A stretch of DNA of 31,869 nt from Patescibacteria group bacterium (GTDB taxonomy: Bacteria > Patescibacteriota > Patescibacteriia > GCA-002772895), in the NCBI GenBank assembly GCA_018895765.1, contig JAHINX010000029.1:1-31869 (forward strand), in the 5' to 3' direction. The translations under genes were made by a program, and so were the position numbers. Below are positions 20,733 through 28,003 of the stretch, piece after piece (the first letter of the stretch is position 1; the number at the start of each line of letters is the position of its first letter). The notes below the pieces were generated by a model, which worked only from the letters and a program-made list of their open reading frames with translations, was not told where the DNA came from and did no database searches.

Positions 20733-23633
20733 ATGCTAAAAAATATACCTCAAAATGAAGAAAAAACATTGGACTTTTGGAAGAAAAACAATATCTTCAA
20801 AAAATCTATAGAAATTAGACCCGAAAACCAGCCTTATGTTTTTTATGATGGCCCGCCTTTTGCTACCGGACTCCCGCATTACGGGCATATTGTCGCCTCT
20901 CTAATGAAGGACATCGTCCCAAGATATTGGACAATGAAGGGCTTTCGCGTGGAGCGCAAATGGGGCTGGGACTGCCACGGCTTGCCGATAGAAAATATTA
21001 TAGAAAAAAAACTCAATTTAAAAAGCAAACTAGAAATCGAGAATTACGGAATCGATAAATTCAATAACGCCTGCCACGCGACAGTATTAAAATATGCGGA
21101 AGAGTGGAAACGTGTAATAGACCGTATCGGCCGCTGGGTTGATATGGAGAATGACTATAAAACGATGGATATAGAGTATATGGAATCTGTTTGGTGGGTT
21201 TTTTCTGAGCTCTGGAAAAAGGGACTAATCTACGAAGGCCACAAAGCGATGCACATTTGTCCCCGATGCGAAACTCCTTTATCAAATTTTGAGGTTACCC
21301 AAGGGTATAAAGACGTAAAAGACATATCGGTAACCGCAAAATTCAAATTAAAAAATCCGGAAAAAATTGGTTTGGATGGCGATATATTTATTCTTGCATG
21401 GACAACTACTCCATGGACATTGCCGGGGAATGTTTTATTGGCAGTTGGAAAAAATATTAAATACTGTGCGGTCGGTATCAAGGGGGAAGAAGGACTTTAT
21501 ATTATTGCCAAAGACAGAGTTACGGATACGATAAAAAATAAAGAATACAAAATTGAAAAAGAAATTAAAGGCACAGATTTGGTTGGCCTATCTTATGAAT
21601 CCCTATTCCCTTATTTTAAAAGTACTGAAAAAGCATTCCACATCGTTCCGGCGGATTTTGTCACAACAGAAGGAGGAACGGGTGTTGTTCATATTGCTCC
21701 TGCTTTTGGTGAGGATGATTATGACTTGGGAAAAAAAGAAAGTATCGGATGGGTTCAACACGTTGGGATTGACGGACGATTTACTAAAGACGTAAAAGAC
21801 TTTGCCGGAATGGAAGTAAAACCAAAAGAAGATCCGCAAAAAACCGACTTAGAAATTTTGAAATGGCTAGCAAAAGAAAACAAAGTATTTTCTAAAGAAA
21901 AATATGAACACAGCTATCCACATTGTTGGAGGTGTGACTCCCCTCTCATAAACTACGCGACATCAAGCTGGTTTGTTAAGGTTACAGATTTAAAATCCGA
22001 TTTATTAAAAAATAATAAAAAAATACATTGGGTGCCAGAACATATTAAGGAAGGACGTTTTGGCAAATGGCTGGAGGGTGCGCGCGACTGGGCAGTTTCT
22101 AGAAACCGTTTTTGGGGCGCTCCACTCCCAATATGGCAATCCGAAAATGGCGATACGATTTGTGTTGGCTCTGTCAAAGAATTAGAAGAATTATCCGGTA
22201 AAAAAATTACAGATATTCATAAGCATATAATAGACAAAATTATAATCAAGCGTGGATCTAAAGAATATAAAAAAGTTCCGGAAGTTTTGGATTGCTGGTT
22301 TGAATCCGGTTCAATGCCTTACGGGCAGATGCATTATCCATTTGAAAATAAGAAAAAATTTGAAGCCGGCTTTCCTGCAGAATTTATTGCCGAAGGCCAA
22401 GACCAAACCCGCGGATGGTTTTATACTCTCCACGTTTTAGCAACTGCCTTAACTTGCGGAGCGAAACCTTCAATACCAACAAAAACAACCGAACCGGCAT
22501 TTAAGAACGTGATCGTAAACGGCATTGTTTTGGCGGAAGATGGCAAAAAAATGTCAAAACGCCTACAAAATTATCCAGACCCAATGGAAGTTGTTTCTAA
22601 GTATGGAGCCGATGCTATGCGCTATTACCTGGCAACATCTCCAGTAATGTACGCAGAAAATCTTAATTTCAGCGAAGTAGGCGTCCGCGAAATGTATAAT
22701 AGGCTATTAAACGCATTATTCAATGTTCTAGAGATGTATTCAATGTATGGAAATAAAAATGAAAAATACAACGACAGTTCAAATATTTTAGATAAGTGGA
22801 TTATTGCAAAATTAAAACAGCTCGGGCAAGAAGTTGGAAAAAATATGAACGAATATAAACTAGCAGAAGCAAGCCGGCCTATTGTTGATTTTGTGAGCGA
22901 CCTTTCCGGGTGGCACGTCCGCCGTTCCCGCGACAGAATAAAAGAAAAAGATAATGAAGCGCTTTCCACTTTGCGCTATATTCTCTTGGAACTTGCAAAA
23001 ATAAGCGCGCCTTTTATCCCTTTTATGGCCGAGCATCTTCATCAAGAATTAAAAGGCACAGAGGAAAGTGTCCATTTAGCCGATTGGCCGGAATACAAAA
23101 AATTATCAAAAGAAGATTTAACTCTTATAAAAGACATGCAAACTGCCCGCAGTATTGTTGAGGTCGCACTGTCTCTACGTTCGGAAGCCGGAATAAAAGT
23201 TCGCCAACCGCTGGCAGAATTGCAACTCACAAATTGCAAACTGCATAATGATTTATTAACTATCATCGCCGACGAAGTCAATATCAAAAAAGTCAGCGCT
23301 GTAGGCAAACTACCAAAAGGCAAAAACTGGGTGCAAAAAGAAAATGCCGCATTAAATATAGAGCTGACCGAAGAACTTAAAGAAGAGGGTTATATCCGCG
23401 AACTTATCCGGGGAATCAATGCCCTGCGGAAAAAAGCGGAACTAACTCCAAAAGATAAAATTACCTTGTATCTTGACCCTGTTTCTGAAAAGCTTTTTAA
23501 TAAATTCATCGATATAATTGCCAAGTCAACCGTAAGCAGTGAAATTGTTTTTAATAAAAAAGATTTGAAACATACGGATGAGGTAAAATTAGACGATAAA
23601 AGCATTTGGATAGGAATAAAAAATAATATGTAG
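20733..23633 (+). CDS. ileS: Isoleucyl-tRNA synthetase
   Basis: 966 aa, charges tRNA-Ile. PHYGHI at 48-53 is the HIGH motif and KMSKR is at 606-610. WGWDCHGLPIENI and WLEGARDWAVSRNRFWGAPLPIW are characteristic of IleS. The editing domain spans about 190-400 with TTPWTLPGN and GVVHIAPAFGEDDY. CPRC and CWRC are Cys pairs that probably bind zinc. The RNRFWGAPLP and long C-terminal domain suggest the archaeal/eukaryote-like (type 2) IleS, often linked to mupirocin resistance, but this is judged by eye. Unlike ValS here, it carries no inserted phosphatase domain or repeat. First gene of a plus-strand run with ruvA, the FemAB-like gene and cytidine deaminase. Confidence 0.97.
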   Translation: MLKNIPQNEEKTLDFWKKNNIFKKSIEIRPENQPYVFYDGPPFATGLPHYGHIVASLMKDIVPRYWTMKGFRVERKWGWDCHGLPIENIIEKKLNLKSKLEIENYGIDKFNNACHATVLKYAEEWKRVIDRIGRWVDMENDYKTMDIEYMESVWWVFSELWKKGLIYEGHKAMHICPRCETPLSNFEVTQGYKDVKDISVTAKFKLKNPEKIGLDGDIFILAWTTTPWTLPGNVLLAVGKNIKYCAVGIKGEEGLYIIAKDRVTDTIKNKEYKIEKEIKGTDLVGLSYESLFPYFKSTEKAFHIVPADFVTTEGGTGVVHIAPAFGEDDYDLGKKESIGWVQHVGIDGRFTKDVKDFAGMEVKPKEDPQKTDLEILKWLAKENKVFSKEKYEHSYPHCWRCDSPLINYATSSWFVKVTDLKSDLLKNNKKIHWVPEHIKEGRFGKWLEGARDWAVSRNRFWGAPLPIWQSENGDTICVGSVKELEELSGKKITDIHKHIIDKIIIKRGSKEYKKVPEVLDCWFESGSMPYGQMHYPFENKKKFEAGFPAEFIAEGQDQTRGWFYTLHVLATALTCGAKPSIPTKTTEPAFKNVIVNGIVLAEDGKKMSKRLQNYPDPMEVVSKYGADAMRYYLATSPVMYAENLNFSEVGVREMYNRLLNALFNVLEMYSMYGNKNEKYNDSSNILDKWIIAKLKQLGQEVGKNMNEYKLAEASRPIVDFVSDLSGWHVRRSRDRIKEKDNEALSTLRYILLELAKISAPFIPFMAEHLHQELKGTEESVHLADWPEYKKLSKEDLTLIKDMQTARSIVEVALSLRSEAGIKVRQPLAELQLTNCKLHNDLLTIIADEVNIKKVSAVGKLPKGKNWVQKENAALNIELTEELKEEGYIRELIRGINALRKKAELTPKDKITLYLDPVSEKLFNKFIDIIAKSTVSSEIVFNKKDLKHTDEVKLDDKSIWIGIKNNM

Positions 23634-23720
23634 CGGGAAGTAAAGTATAAAATACGAAAGCTCTGAATTTCAAATTTTTTGCATGCTACTTGCTATATAC
23701 TGCCTACTGCTTGATTTCAT

Positions 23721-24269
23721 ATGATTATTTCAATAAAAGGAAGTATAGTCCATAAATCAAACAATTATATAATTCTTGAAAATCAGGGCATTGGATACCA
23801 GATTCATTTTAATGACTTGGACAAAGTGCGCTTGGGCGAAGAAACGACGCTTTATATACATGATTATATACGTGAAGATAGGCGCGACCTTTATGGCTTT
23901 ACGTCTTTGGATGAACTACATTTTTTCTTAAAGCTTTTATCTATTTCCGGCGTGGGACCAAAGATGGCCCAGCATATTCTTGCCCTTGGAATAGAAAACT
24001 TACAAAAATCAATTATGGAAGGAAGTTCAGCTCTTATTGAAGGTGTTTCTGGGGTAGGTAAAAAAACAGCGCAAAAAATTATCCTTGAACTAAAAGGCTC
24101 AATTGACAAAATATTGGAAGAAAAAAACTTAAATAAAGATGTCGTAAACGGACTAATCGGCTTGGGTTACAGTAGAAATGAAGCGGAAGATGCTCTGCGG
24201 CAGGTAGCATCCGAAGTATTGGGAACAGAAGCCCAATTAAAAGCGGCGCTAAAACTTCTTGGAAGATAA
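23721..24269 (+). CDS. ruvA: Holliday junction helicase subunit RuvA
   Basis: 182 aa, slightly short for the family. Binds Holliday junctions and recruits the RuvB motor. OB-fold N-terminus (MIISIKGSIVHKSNNYIILENQGIGYQIHF, then DYIREDRRDLYGF), two helix-hairpin-helix motifs (LLSISGVGPKMAQHIL and IEGVSGVGKKTAQKIILELKG), and the C-terminal domain III (VNGLIGLGYSRNEAEDAL) that touches RuvB. No ruvB or ruvC is nearby. Follows ileS by 87 bases; the spacer contains diverged TACTTGC/TACTGC microrepeats and no terminator. No Shine-Dalgarno site. Confidence 0.96.
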   Translation: MIISIKGSIVHKSNNYIILENQGIGYQIHFNDLDKVRLGEETTLYIHDYIREDRRDLYGFTSLDELHFFLKLLSISGVGPKMAQHILALGIENLQKSIMEGSSALIEGVSGVGKKTAQKIILELKGSIDKILEEKNLNKDVVNGLIGLGYSRNEAEDALRQVASEVLGTEAQLKAALKLLGR

Positions 24270-24300
24270 TATGGCAATTTTTACAATCACCCTTCCCCTC

Positions 24301-24341
24301 GTCATCCTGAGCGAGGAGTAGAGCAACGAGTTGAAGGATCT
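24301..24341 (+). repeat. Dispersed repeat (family D), intergenic copy
   Basis: GTCATCCTGAGCGAG to GAGTTGAAGGATCT, the same family as the copy inside valS at 1211-1250. It ends nine bases before the FemAB-like start codon, and its AAGGA is the only ribosome-binding-like sequence in front of that gene. Confidence 0.75.
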
Positions 24342-24349
24342 TCATCAAT

Positions 24350-25195
24350 ATGCAAAGTGGACAATTTCTACAATCCAAAGAATGGGAAGAGTTCCAGCAG
24401 TCTCTTGGCAGAAAAACTTTCCGCATTCTAGATACGCTGATTATAAAAATGCCGTTTGCCCTCGGCCTTTCTTTTTTATATTCTCCAAAAGGAAAGTGCC
24501 AGCAATTAGAAGAAATTAGAAAAATTGCAAAAAAAGAAAAAGCCTTTTTTTACAGGATAGAGCCCCAAGAAAAACCAAATAAGAGATTCCTTCAGTTCAG
24601 AGATAAGGAACCAAAATGCACGCAAATTTTAGATTTATCAAAATCTGAAAAAGAATTGCTGGCAGGAATGAAACAAAAAGCACGATATAATATTCGGCTC
24701 GCGGAAAAAAAAGGTATAAAAATTTTAACCCCACCTAACCTCCCCTTACATAAGAGGAGGAACGGGGAAGGATTTGAAGAATTTTACAGTCTCCTACTTC
24801 AAACATCCGAACGACAAAATATTAAACTCCACCAAAAAGATTATTATCAAAAACTCGTGGCATTCAATAAAATTTTTATTGCCTATTACAATAACGAACC
24901 AATTGCTGGAGCAATGGTAAATTTTTACGAGAATACCGCGACCTATCTTCACGGCGGAAGCTCTGATGAACACAAAGATCTTATGGCGCCATATCTTTTA
25001 CATTGGGAAATTATCAAATACGCAAAATCCCAAAATCTGAAATATTATGACTGGTGGGGTGTAGATGAAAAAAAGTGGCCTGGCATTACCCGTTTTAAAA
25101 AAGGTTTTGGAGGCGAAGAAATTTGCGCACCCGGAACATTCGATCTACCTATTAATAAACTTTTATATTGCATATATCACTATGTTAGAAAATAA
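24350..25195 (+). CDS. FemAB-family peptidoglycan aminoacyltransferase-like protein
   Basis: 281 aa. Family members use aminoacyl-tRNA to add amino acids to lipid II side chains. Motifs: QSKEWEEFQQSLGRKTF at the N-terminus, KQKARYNIRLAEKKGI, FIAYYNNEPIAGAMVNFYENTATYLHGGSSDEHKDLMAPYLLHWEIIKYAK and YYDWWGVDEKKWPGITRFKKGFGGEE, the second GNAT-like half that closes the acceptor site. A dispersed palindrome (24728-24767) inserts TPPNLPLHKRRNGEG between KKGIKIL and FEEFY. The start lies nine bases after a family-D repeat. The end overlaps the cytidine deaminase gene by 14 bases. Shorter than FemX of Firmicutes, as usual in candidate-phyla genomes. Confidence 0.88.
   Translation: MQSGQFLQSKEWEEFQQSLGRKTFRILDTLIIKMPFALGLSFLYSPKGKCQQLEEIRKIAKKEKAFFYRIEPQEKPNKRFLQFRDKEPKCTQILDLSKSEKELLAGMKQKARYNIRLAEKKGIKILTPPNLPLHKRRNGEGFEEFYSLLLQTSERQNIKLHQKDYYQKLVAFNKIFIAYYNNEPIAGAMVNFYENTATYLHGGSSDEHKDLMAPYLLHWEIIKYAKSQNLKYYDWWGVDEKKWPGITRFKKGFGGEEICAPGTFDLPINKLLYCIYHYVRK
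24728..24767 (+). repeat. CCCC...GGGG palindromic repeat (family A) inside the FemAB-like gene
   Basis: ACCCCACCTAACCTCCCCTT, then ACATAAGAGGAGGAACGGGG. Same family as 876-910 but read from the opposite strand relative to the gene, so it encodes a different peptide (TPPNLPLHKRRNGEG). Confidence 0.78.
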
Positions 25196-25607
25196 AAAAA
25201 TGGAGGAACTGGGGCAAGAAGAACAAACTTTGATTAAAAAGGCGCTGGAAGCGCAAAAAGAATCCTATTGCCCATATTCAAATTATCCGGTCGGAGCGGC
25301 AGTCCTCTCTGAAAACGGAAATATTTATATTGGCTGGAATGCAGAAACTGTGAGCTTCAATCAATCTGTCCATGCCGAGCAGAGCGCAATAATGCGAATG
25401 CCAAAAAAAGATAGAAAAATAAAAATGCTCGCTTTTGTTTCTCGTGATGGAGGCGCGCCATGCGGACATTGTCGGCAAATAATATCAGAGTTCGGAAATC
25501 CTAATACAAAAATACTTGGCTTGACAACAAAAGACAATTCTGTTACCATAACGACATTGGAAGAAATATTACCCCTTCCAATGCCAACAGGAAAAGGAGC
25601 TCTTTGA
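25182..25607 (+). CDS. cdd: Cytidine deaminase
   Basis: 141 aa from ATG 25182 (MLENKKMEELGQ); a start at 25200 would trim six residues and avoid the overlap with the upstream gene. Hydrolyses cytidine or deoxycytidine to uridine forms. The zinc site is complete: SVHAEQSAI (His and catalytic Glu) and GGAPCGHCRQII (PCxxC). The substrate region SYCPYSNYPVGAAVLSENG is typical. With the adenosine-deaminase-like gene at 5551 and the ribose-phosphate genes it fits nucleoside salvage. Followed within two bases by the start of a 46-aa membrane protein. Confidence 0.95.
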   Translation: MLENKKMEELGQEEQTLIKKALEAQKESYCPYSNYPVGAAVLSENGNIYIGWNAETVSFNQSVHAEQSAIMRMPKKDRKIKMLAFVSRDGGAPCGHCRQIISEFGNPNTKILGLTTKDNSVTITTLEEILPLPMPTGKGAL

Positions 25608-25608
25608 A

Positions 25609-25749
25609 ATGAAAAAAAGCAAAAAAGAGTTTGTAAATGCTTTTAGGAAAAAAGTAGAGAAATATTGGTATGTTATTGCAATTGCCCTTTTGGCGCTTGG
25701 CGTTTATCTTATCTATCTTAGCACGACCATCCAAGGAGGCGCCGAATGA
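25609..25749 (+). CDS. 46-aa single-span membrane protein
   Basis: MKKSKKEFVNAFRKKVEKYW is a basic amphipathic N-terminus, then one membrane segment (about 20-40, YVIAIALLALGVYLIYLS) and a short tail. Below the usual gene-calling length limit, but well supported: AAGGAG lies upstream of its ATG, and its stop overlaps the next ATG as ATGA, with AAGGAGG placed for the next gene inside it. It starts one base after the cytidine deaminase stop. Function unknown; probably works with the next membrane protein. Confidence 0.75.
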   Translation: MKKSKKEFVNAFRKKVEKYWYVIAIALLALGVYLIYLSTTIQGGAE

Positions 25750-26075
25750 CCATCGCAACCGCAATAACAGGCGGACTGGCGTTATTTTTCTATCTAATAA
25801 CGATCTCAATGTATCGCGCTGTTACTGCAAAAAATAGCGGTTCCGGCTCATTGGCATTCATCCCTCTTGTATTAGCTTCGCCTATTGTTGGATGGGTTTT
25901 TTTCCTAATATCATACTGTATCATAGTCAAAAAAACCTCTCCTTTATCTTTAATTGTAGTAGGGGCTATTGCGCTGTCTTGGCCACTCTTGCAGTTCATA
26001 ATGAAATCTTTACTTGGCTTTATCATCGGCCTTATCTGCACCGTTGCTTTCTATATAATTCTATTTCTATCATAA
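25746..26075 (+). CDS. Small four-span membrane protein
   Basis: 109 aa with about four hydrophobic helices (roughly 3-25, 36-58, 65-81, 85-107) and no recognised domain. The loop AVTAKNSGSGS after the first helix may be cytoplasmic. The start overlaps the 46-aa gene stop (ATGA) and has a full AAGGAGG site. Last gene of the plus-strand run, followed by a strong terminator. The pair could be a small transporter, or an immunity or scaffold unit; the sequence does not say. Confidence 0.75.
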   Translation: MTIATAITGGLALFFYLITISMYRAVTAKNSGSGSLAFIPLVLASPIVGWVFFLISYCIIVKKTSPLSLIVVGAIALSWPLLQFIMKSLLGFIIGLICTVAFYIILFLS

Positions 26076-26099
26076 AAGACCCTCCCGGGTCTTCTTTTA
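26076..26099 (+). terminator. Intrinsic terminator
   Basis: AAGACCC, loop TCCC, GGGTCTT, then CTTTT. Lies right after the stop of the 25746 gene and about 30 bases before the end of the convergent 26130 gene. Confidence 0.85.
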
Positions 26100-26129
26100 A
26101 TTCTATGTTAAATGTCAGACGTTAAATAT

Positions 26130-27983
26130 TTACCCCTCCACTTCCCCCTTTGTCACATAAGGATCATCCAAAAGCAAAGTTGCTTCATTCGCTTGTTTTA
26201 TAATAATCAAACCTCCGGTAGACCTGTCTTTTGCGGAAAGTTCGATTCCTTCCAAAAGCGTGGCGACTTGCCCCACACTCTCTGCGCCGGGAGTGATAGA
26301 AAGCTCAAATTCGGCAGAAATTTCATTCACCGAAGTAGGCATTCGGTTAAGCGACCATACAATATTCTTTAGCGTTGAATCAAGATTAATGTTTCCCGCA
26401 TTGGCGCTGGCATTGCTAAAAACGACTCCTTTAGGTAACGTTCCTTTTACTTCTATATTTTCCAACTCATGCATAGAATTTGTGATTTTCCAATATGCTT
26501 TATATGTTGTTTTTTGCCCAACTTTTGGCGGGATAGGTCCGGAGCCAATAATATTGTTATTCTCGTCGTAATATCTTGCCCGGCTAGAAAACTCCACATT
26601 GCTATTTATAAAAGTTGTAATCTTTTTATTTTGTAAATTTCTGTCTACCACCACTTCTCCAACGCGTTTTATATTAATCTCTAATAAACTATCAATCTTA
26701 TAATCACTATAAGAGGGCTTCGCCGGTTGTGGTATTGCATTTATTGTAAAATTTATCATCCCTTCATCCCCCGGTTTAATTTTTGCGAGGCCATTTATTT
26801 CATTTTTTGTCCAAGTAAGCACATCCCCTTTTCTTATTCCGCCATTCAAATCAGAAAAACCGGCCCAATCAACAATAGACATTCCCTGCTCTTTCGGAAG
26901 TCCTTCAATTGTCATCTTTAACGTAACATCATACAAAATATTTTTTCCCTGATTTTTATAAGTTATCGTATAGTTTAATCCTTCTCCCCATCCTATAGAA
27001 GTTAAGTTATCTGCGCCGTTTATTGTCGCCTTTGAAAGAAGATCGCTTCCCACAATATCTGTTGTTACTTGTTTTTCAATCAATGGAAAAAAAGCTCCGT
27101 CCTCATCTATAATACCAAGTTTAAAAATAATATCCTTACTCCCATTTGCCTCAGAACCATAGGCGCCTTTAATTTTTACCTCGCCATCGCTTTTTGCTTT
27201 TAATTTGCCTATCTCCCATCTGTTATTATTGCTGATCGTCGGTGTTGAAGTGCTAATAATAAAATCATTCGGAAGAACCGCATCTATGGCAATGCGAACC
27301 AGATCTTCTCCTGATTTATTCTTATATGTCATACTGTATGAGATATCATCACCTACGACAGAAACGTCCGGACCCTCCAAAGAACCATCAAAAACAGAAC
27401 CATTAATCTCTACTTCTAAATTATAAACTTTTTGAAAGTTAGAATTAAAATTAGACGGTTTATAAGTCAAAACCGCCTGAATAACTTCTTTAGATCCCTC
27501 AATAGCAAAAAATTTTCCCTTAAACTTTATTGAGCCACCTTCTCCCGATTTCAGAGTACCGATTTTTAATTTATTTTTATCATCCAAAACCGGTGTTGCT
27601 TCCTCCAAGATAAAACTCTTGGGAAGATAAAGCGCAATCTCCGAACTTGCCAATGGAAAATCTTCTTTATTTTTGTATTTCAATGTGTACTCCACAAACT
27701 CGCCGGCAGTCACTTTTTTGCTTCCCGCAATGTCCAACTCAAGATTATCCGCGCTCTCAGCTCCAAATTTACTAAAAACAAAAACTCCCATCCAGGATAC
27801 TGCAAAAATAAGAGCAAAAAAAACAATTAGGCCAACTAGCATTTTACGCCAGCCGGCGCCTTTTCTTATCTGCATTTTTTTTACTTTCATATCAATCATT
27901 TTCCCTTTTTCGTCGCTATAAATATTTTTTAAGGTTGAATTGATTTCTTTATTTGTTACTTTTTGTTGTTTTTTCCCGAGCAT
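26130..27983 (-). CDS. Membrane-anchored surface protein with four DUF11/Ig-like modules
   Basis: 617 aa. Cytoplasmic basic N-terminus of about 47 residues, one membrane segment (about 48-70), then an outside region of repeated beta-sandwich modules. The repeating block is G(E/D)..(E/S/N)YT(L/M/I)(K/T)YKN...(I)....LP..(F/V)......P, seen near residues 90, 210, 335 and 490, with linkers W.(I/L)G.L and (G)..G.I.F between. This is the pattern of DUF11 / conserved-repeat surface proteins. Follows the DUF4012 gene by 20 bases, so one operon. Probably part of the cell-surface layer or an adhesion structure. No sortase motif seen. Confidence 0.82.
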   Translation of the reverse strand: MLGKKQQKVTNKEINSTLKNIYSDEKGKMIDMKVKKMQIRKGAGWRKMLVGLIVFFALIFAVSWMGVFVFSKFGAESADNLELDIAGSKKVTAGEFVEYTLKYKNKEDFPLASSEIALYLPKSFILEEATPVLDDKNKLKIGTLKSGEGGSIKFKGKFFAIEGSKEVIQAVLTYKPSNFNSNFQKVYNLEVEINGSVFDGSLEGPDVSVVGDDISYSMTYKNKSGEDLVRIAIDAVLPNDFIISTSTPTISNNNRWEIGKLKAKSDGEVKIKGAYGSEANGSKDIIFKLGIIDEDGAFFPLIEKQVTTDIVGSDLLSKATINGADNLTSIGWGEGLNYTITYKNQGKNILYDVTLKMTIEGLPKEQGMSIVDWAGFSDLNGGIRKGDVLTWTKNEINGLAKIKPGDEGMINFTINAIPQPAKPSYSDYKIDSLLEINIKRVGEVVVDRNLQNKKITTFINSNVEFSSRARYYDENNNIIGSGPIPPKVGQKTTYKAYWKITNSMHELENIEVKGTLPKGVVFSNASANAGNINLDSTLKNIVWSLNRMPTSVNEISAEFELSITPGAESVGQVATLLEGIELSAKDRSTGGLIIIKQANEATLLLDDPYVTKGEVEG

Positions 27984-28003
27984 AACGAAATATTTTTAGT
28001 TGT

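Noticed and set aside
25065..25181. Longer N-terminus for cytidine deaminase
   Set aside because: It would overlap the FemAB-like gene by over 100 bases and adds residues with no counterpart in the family.
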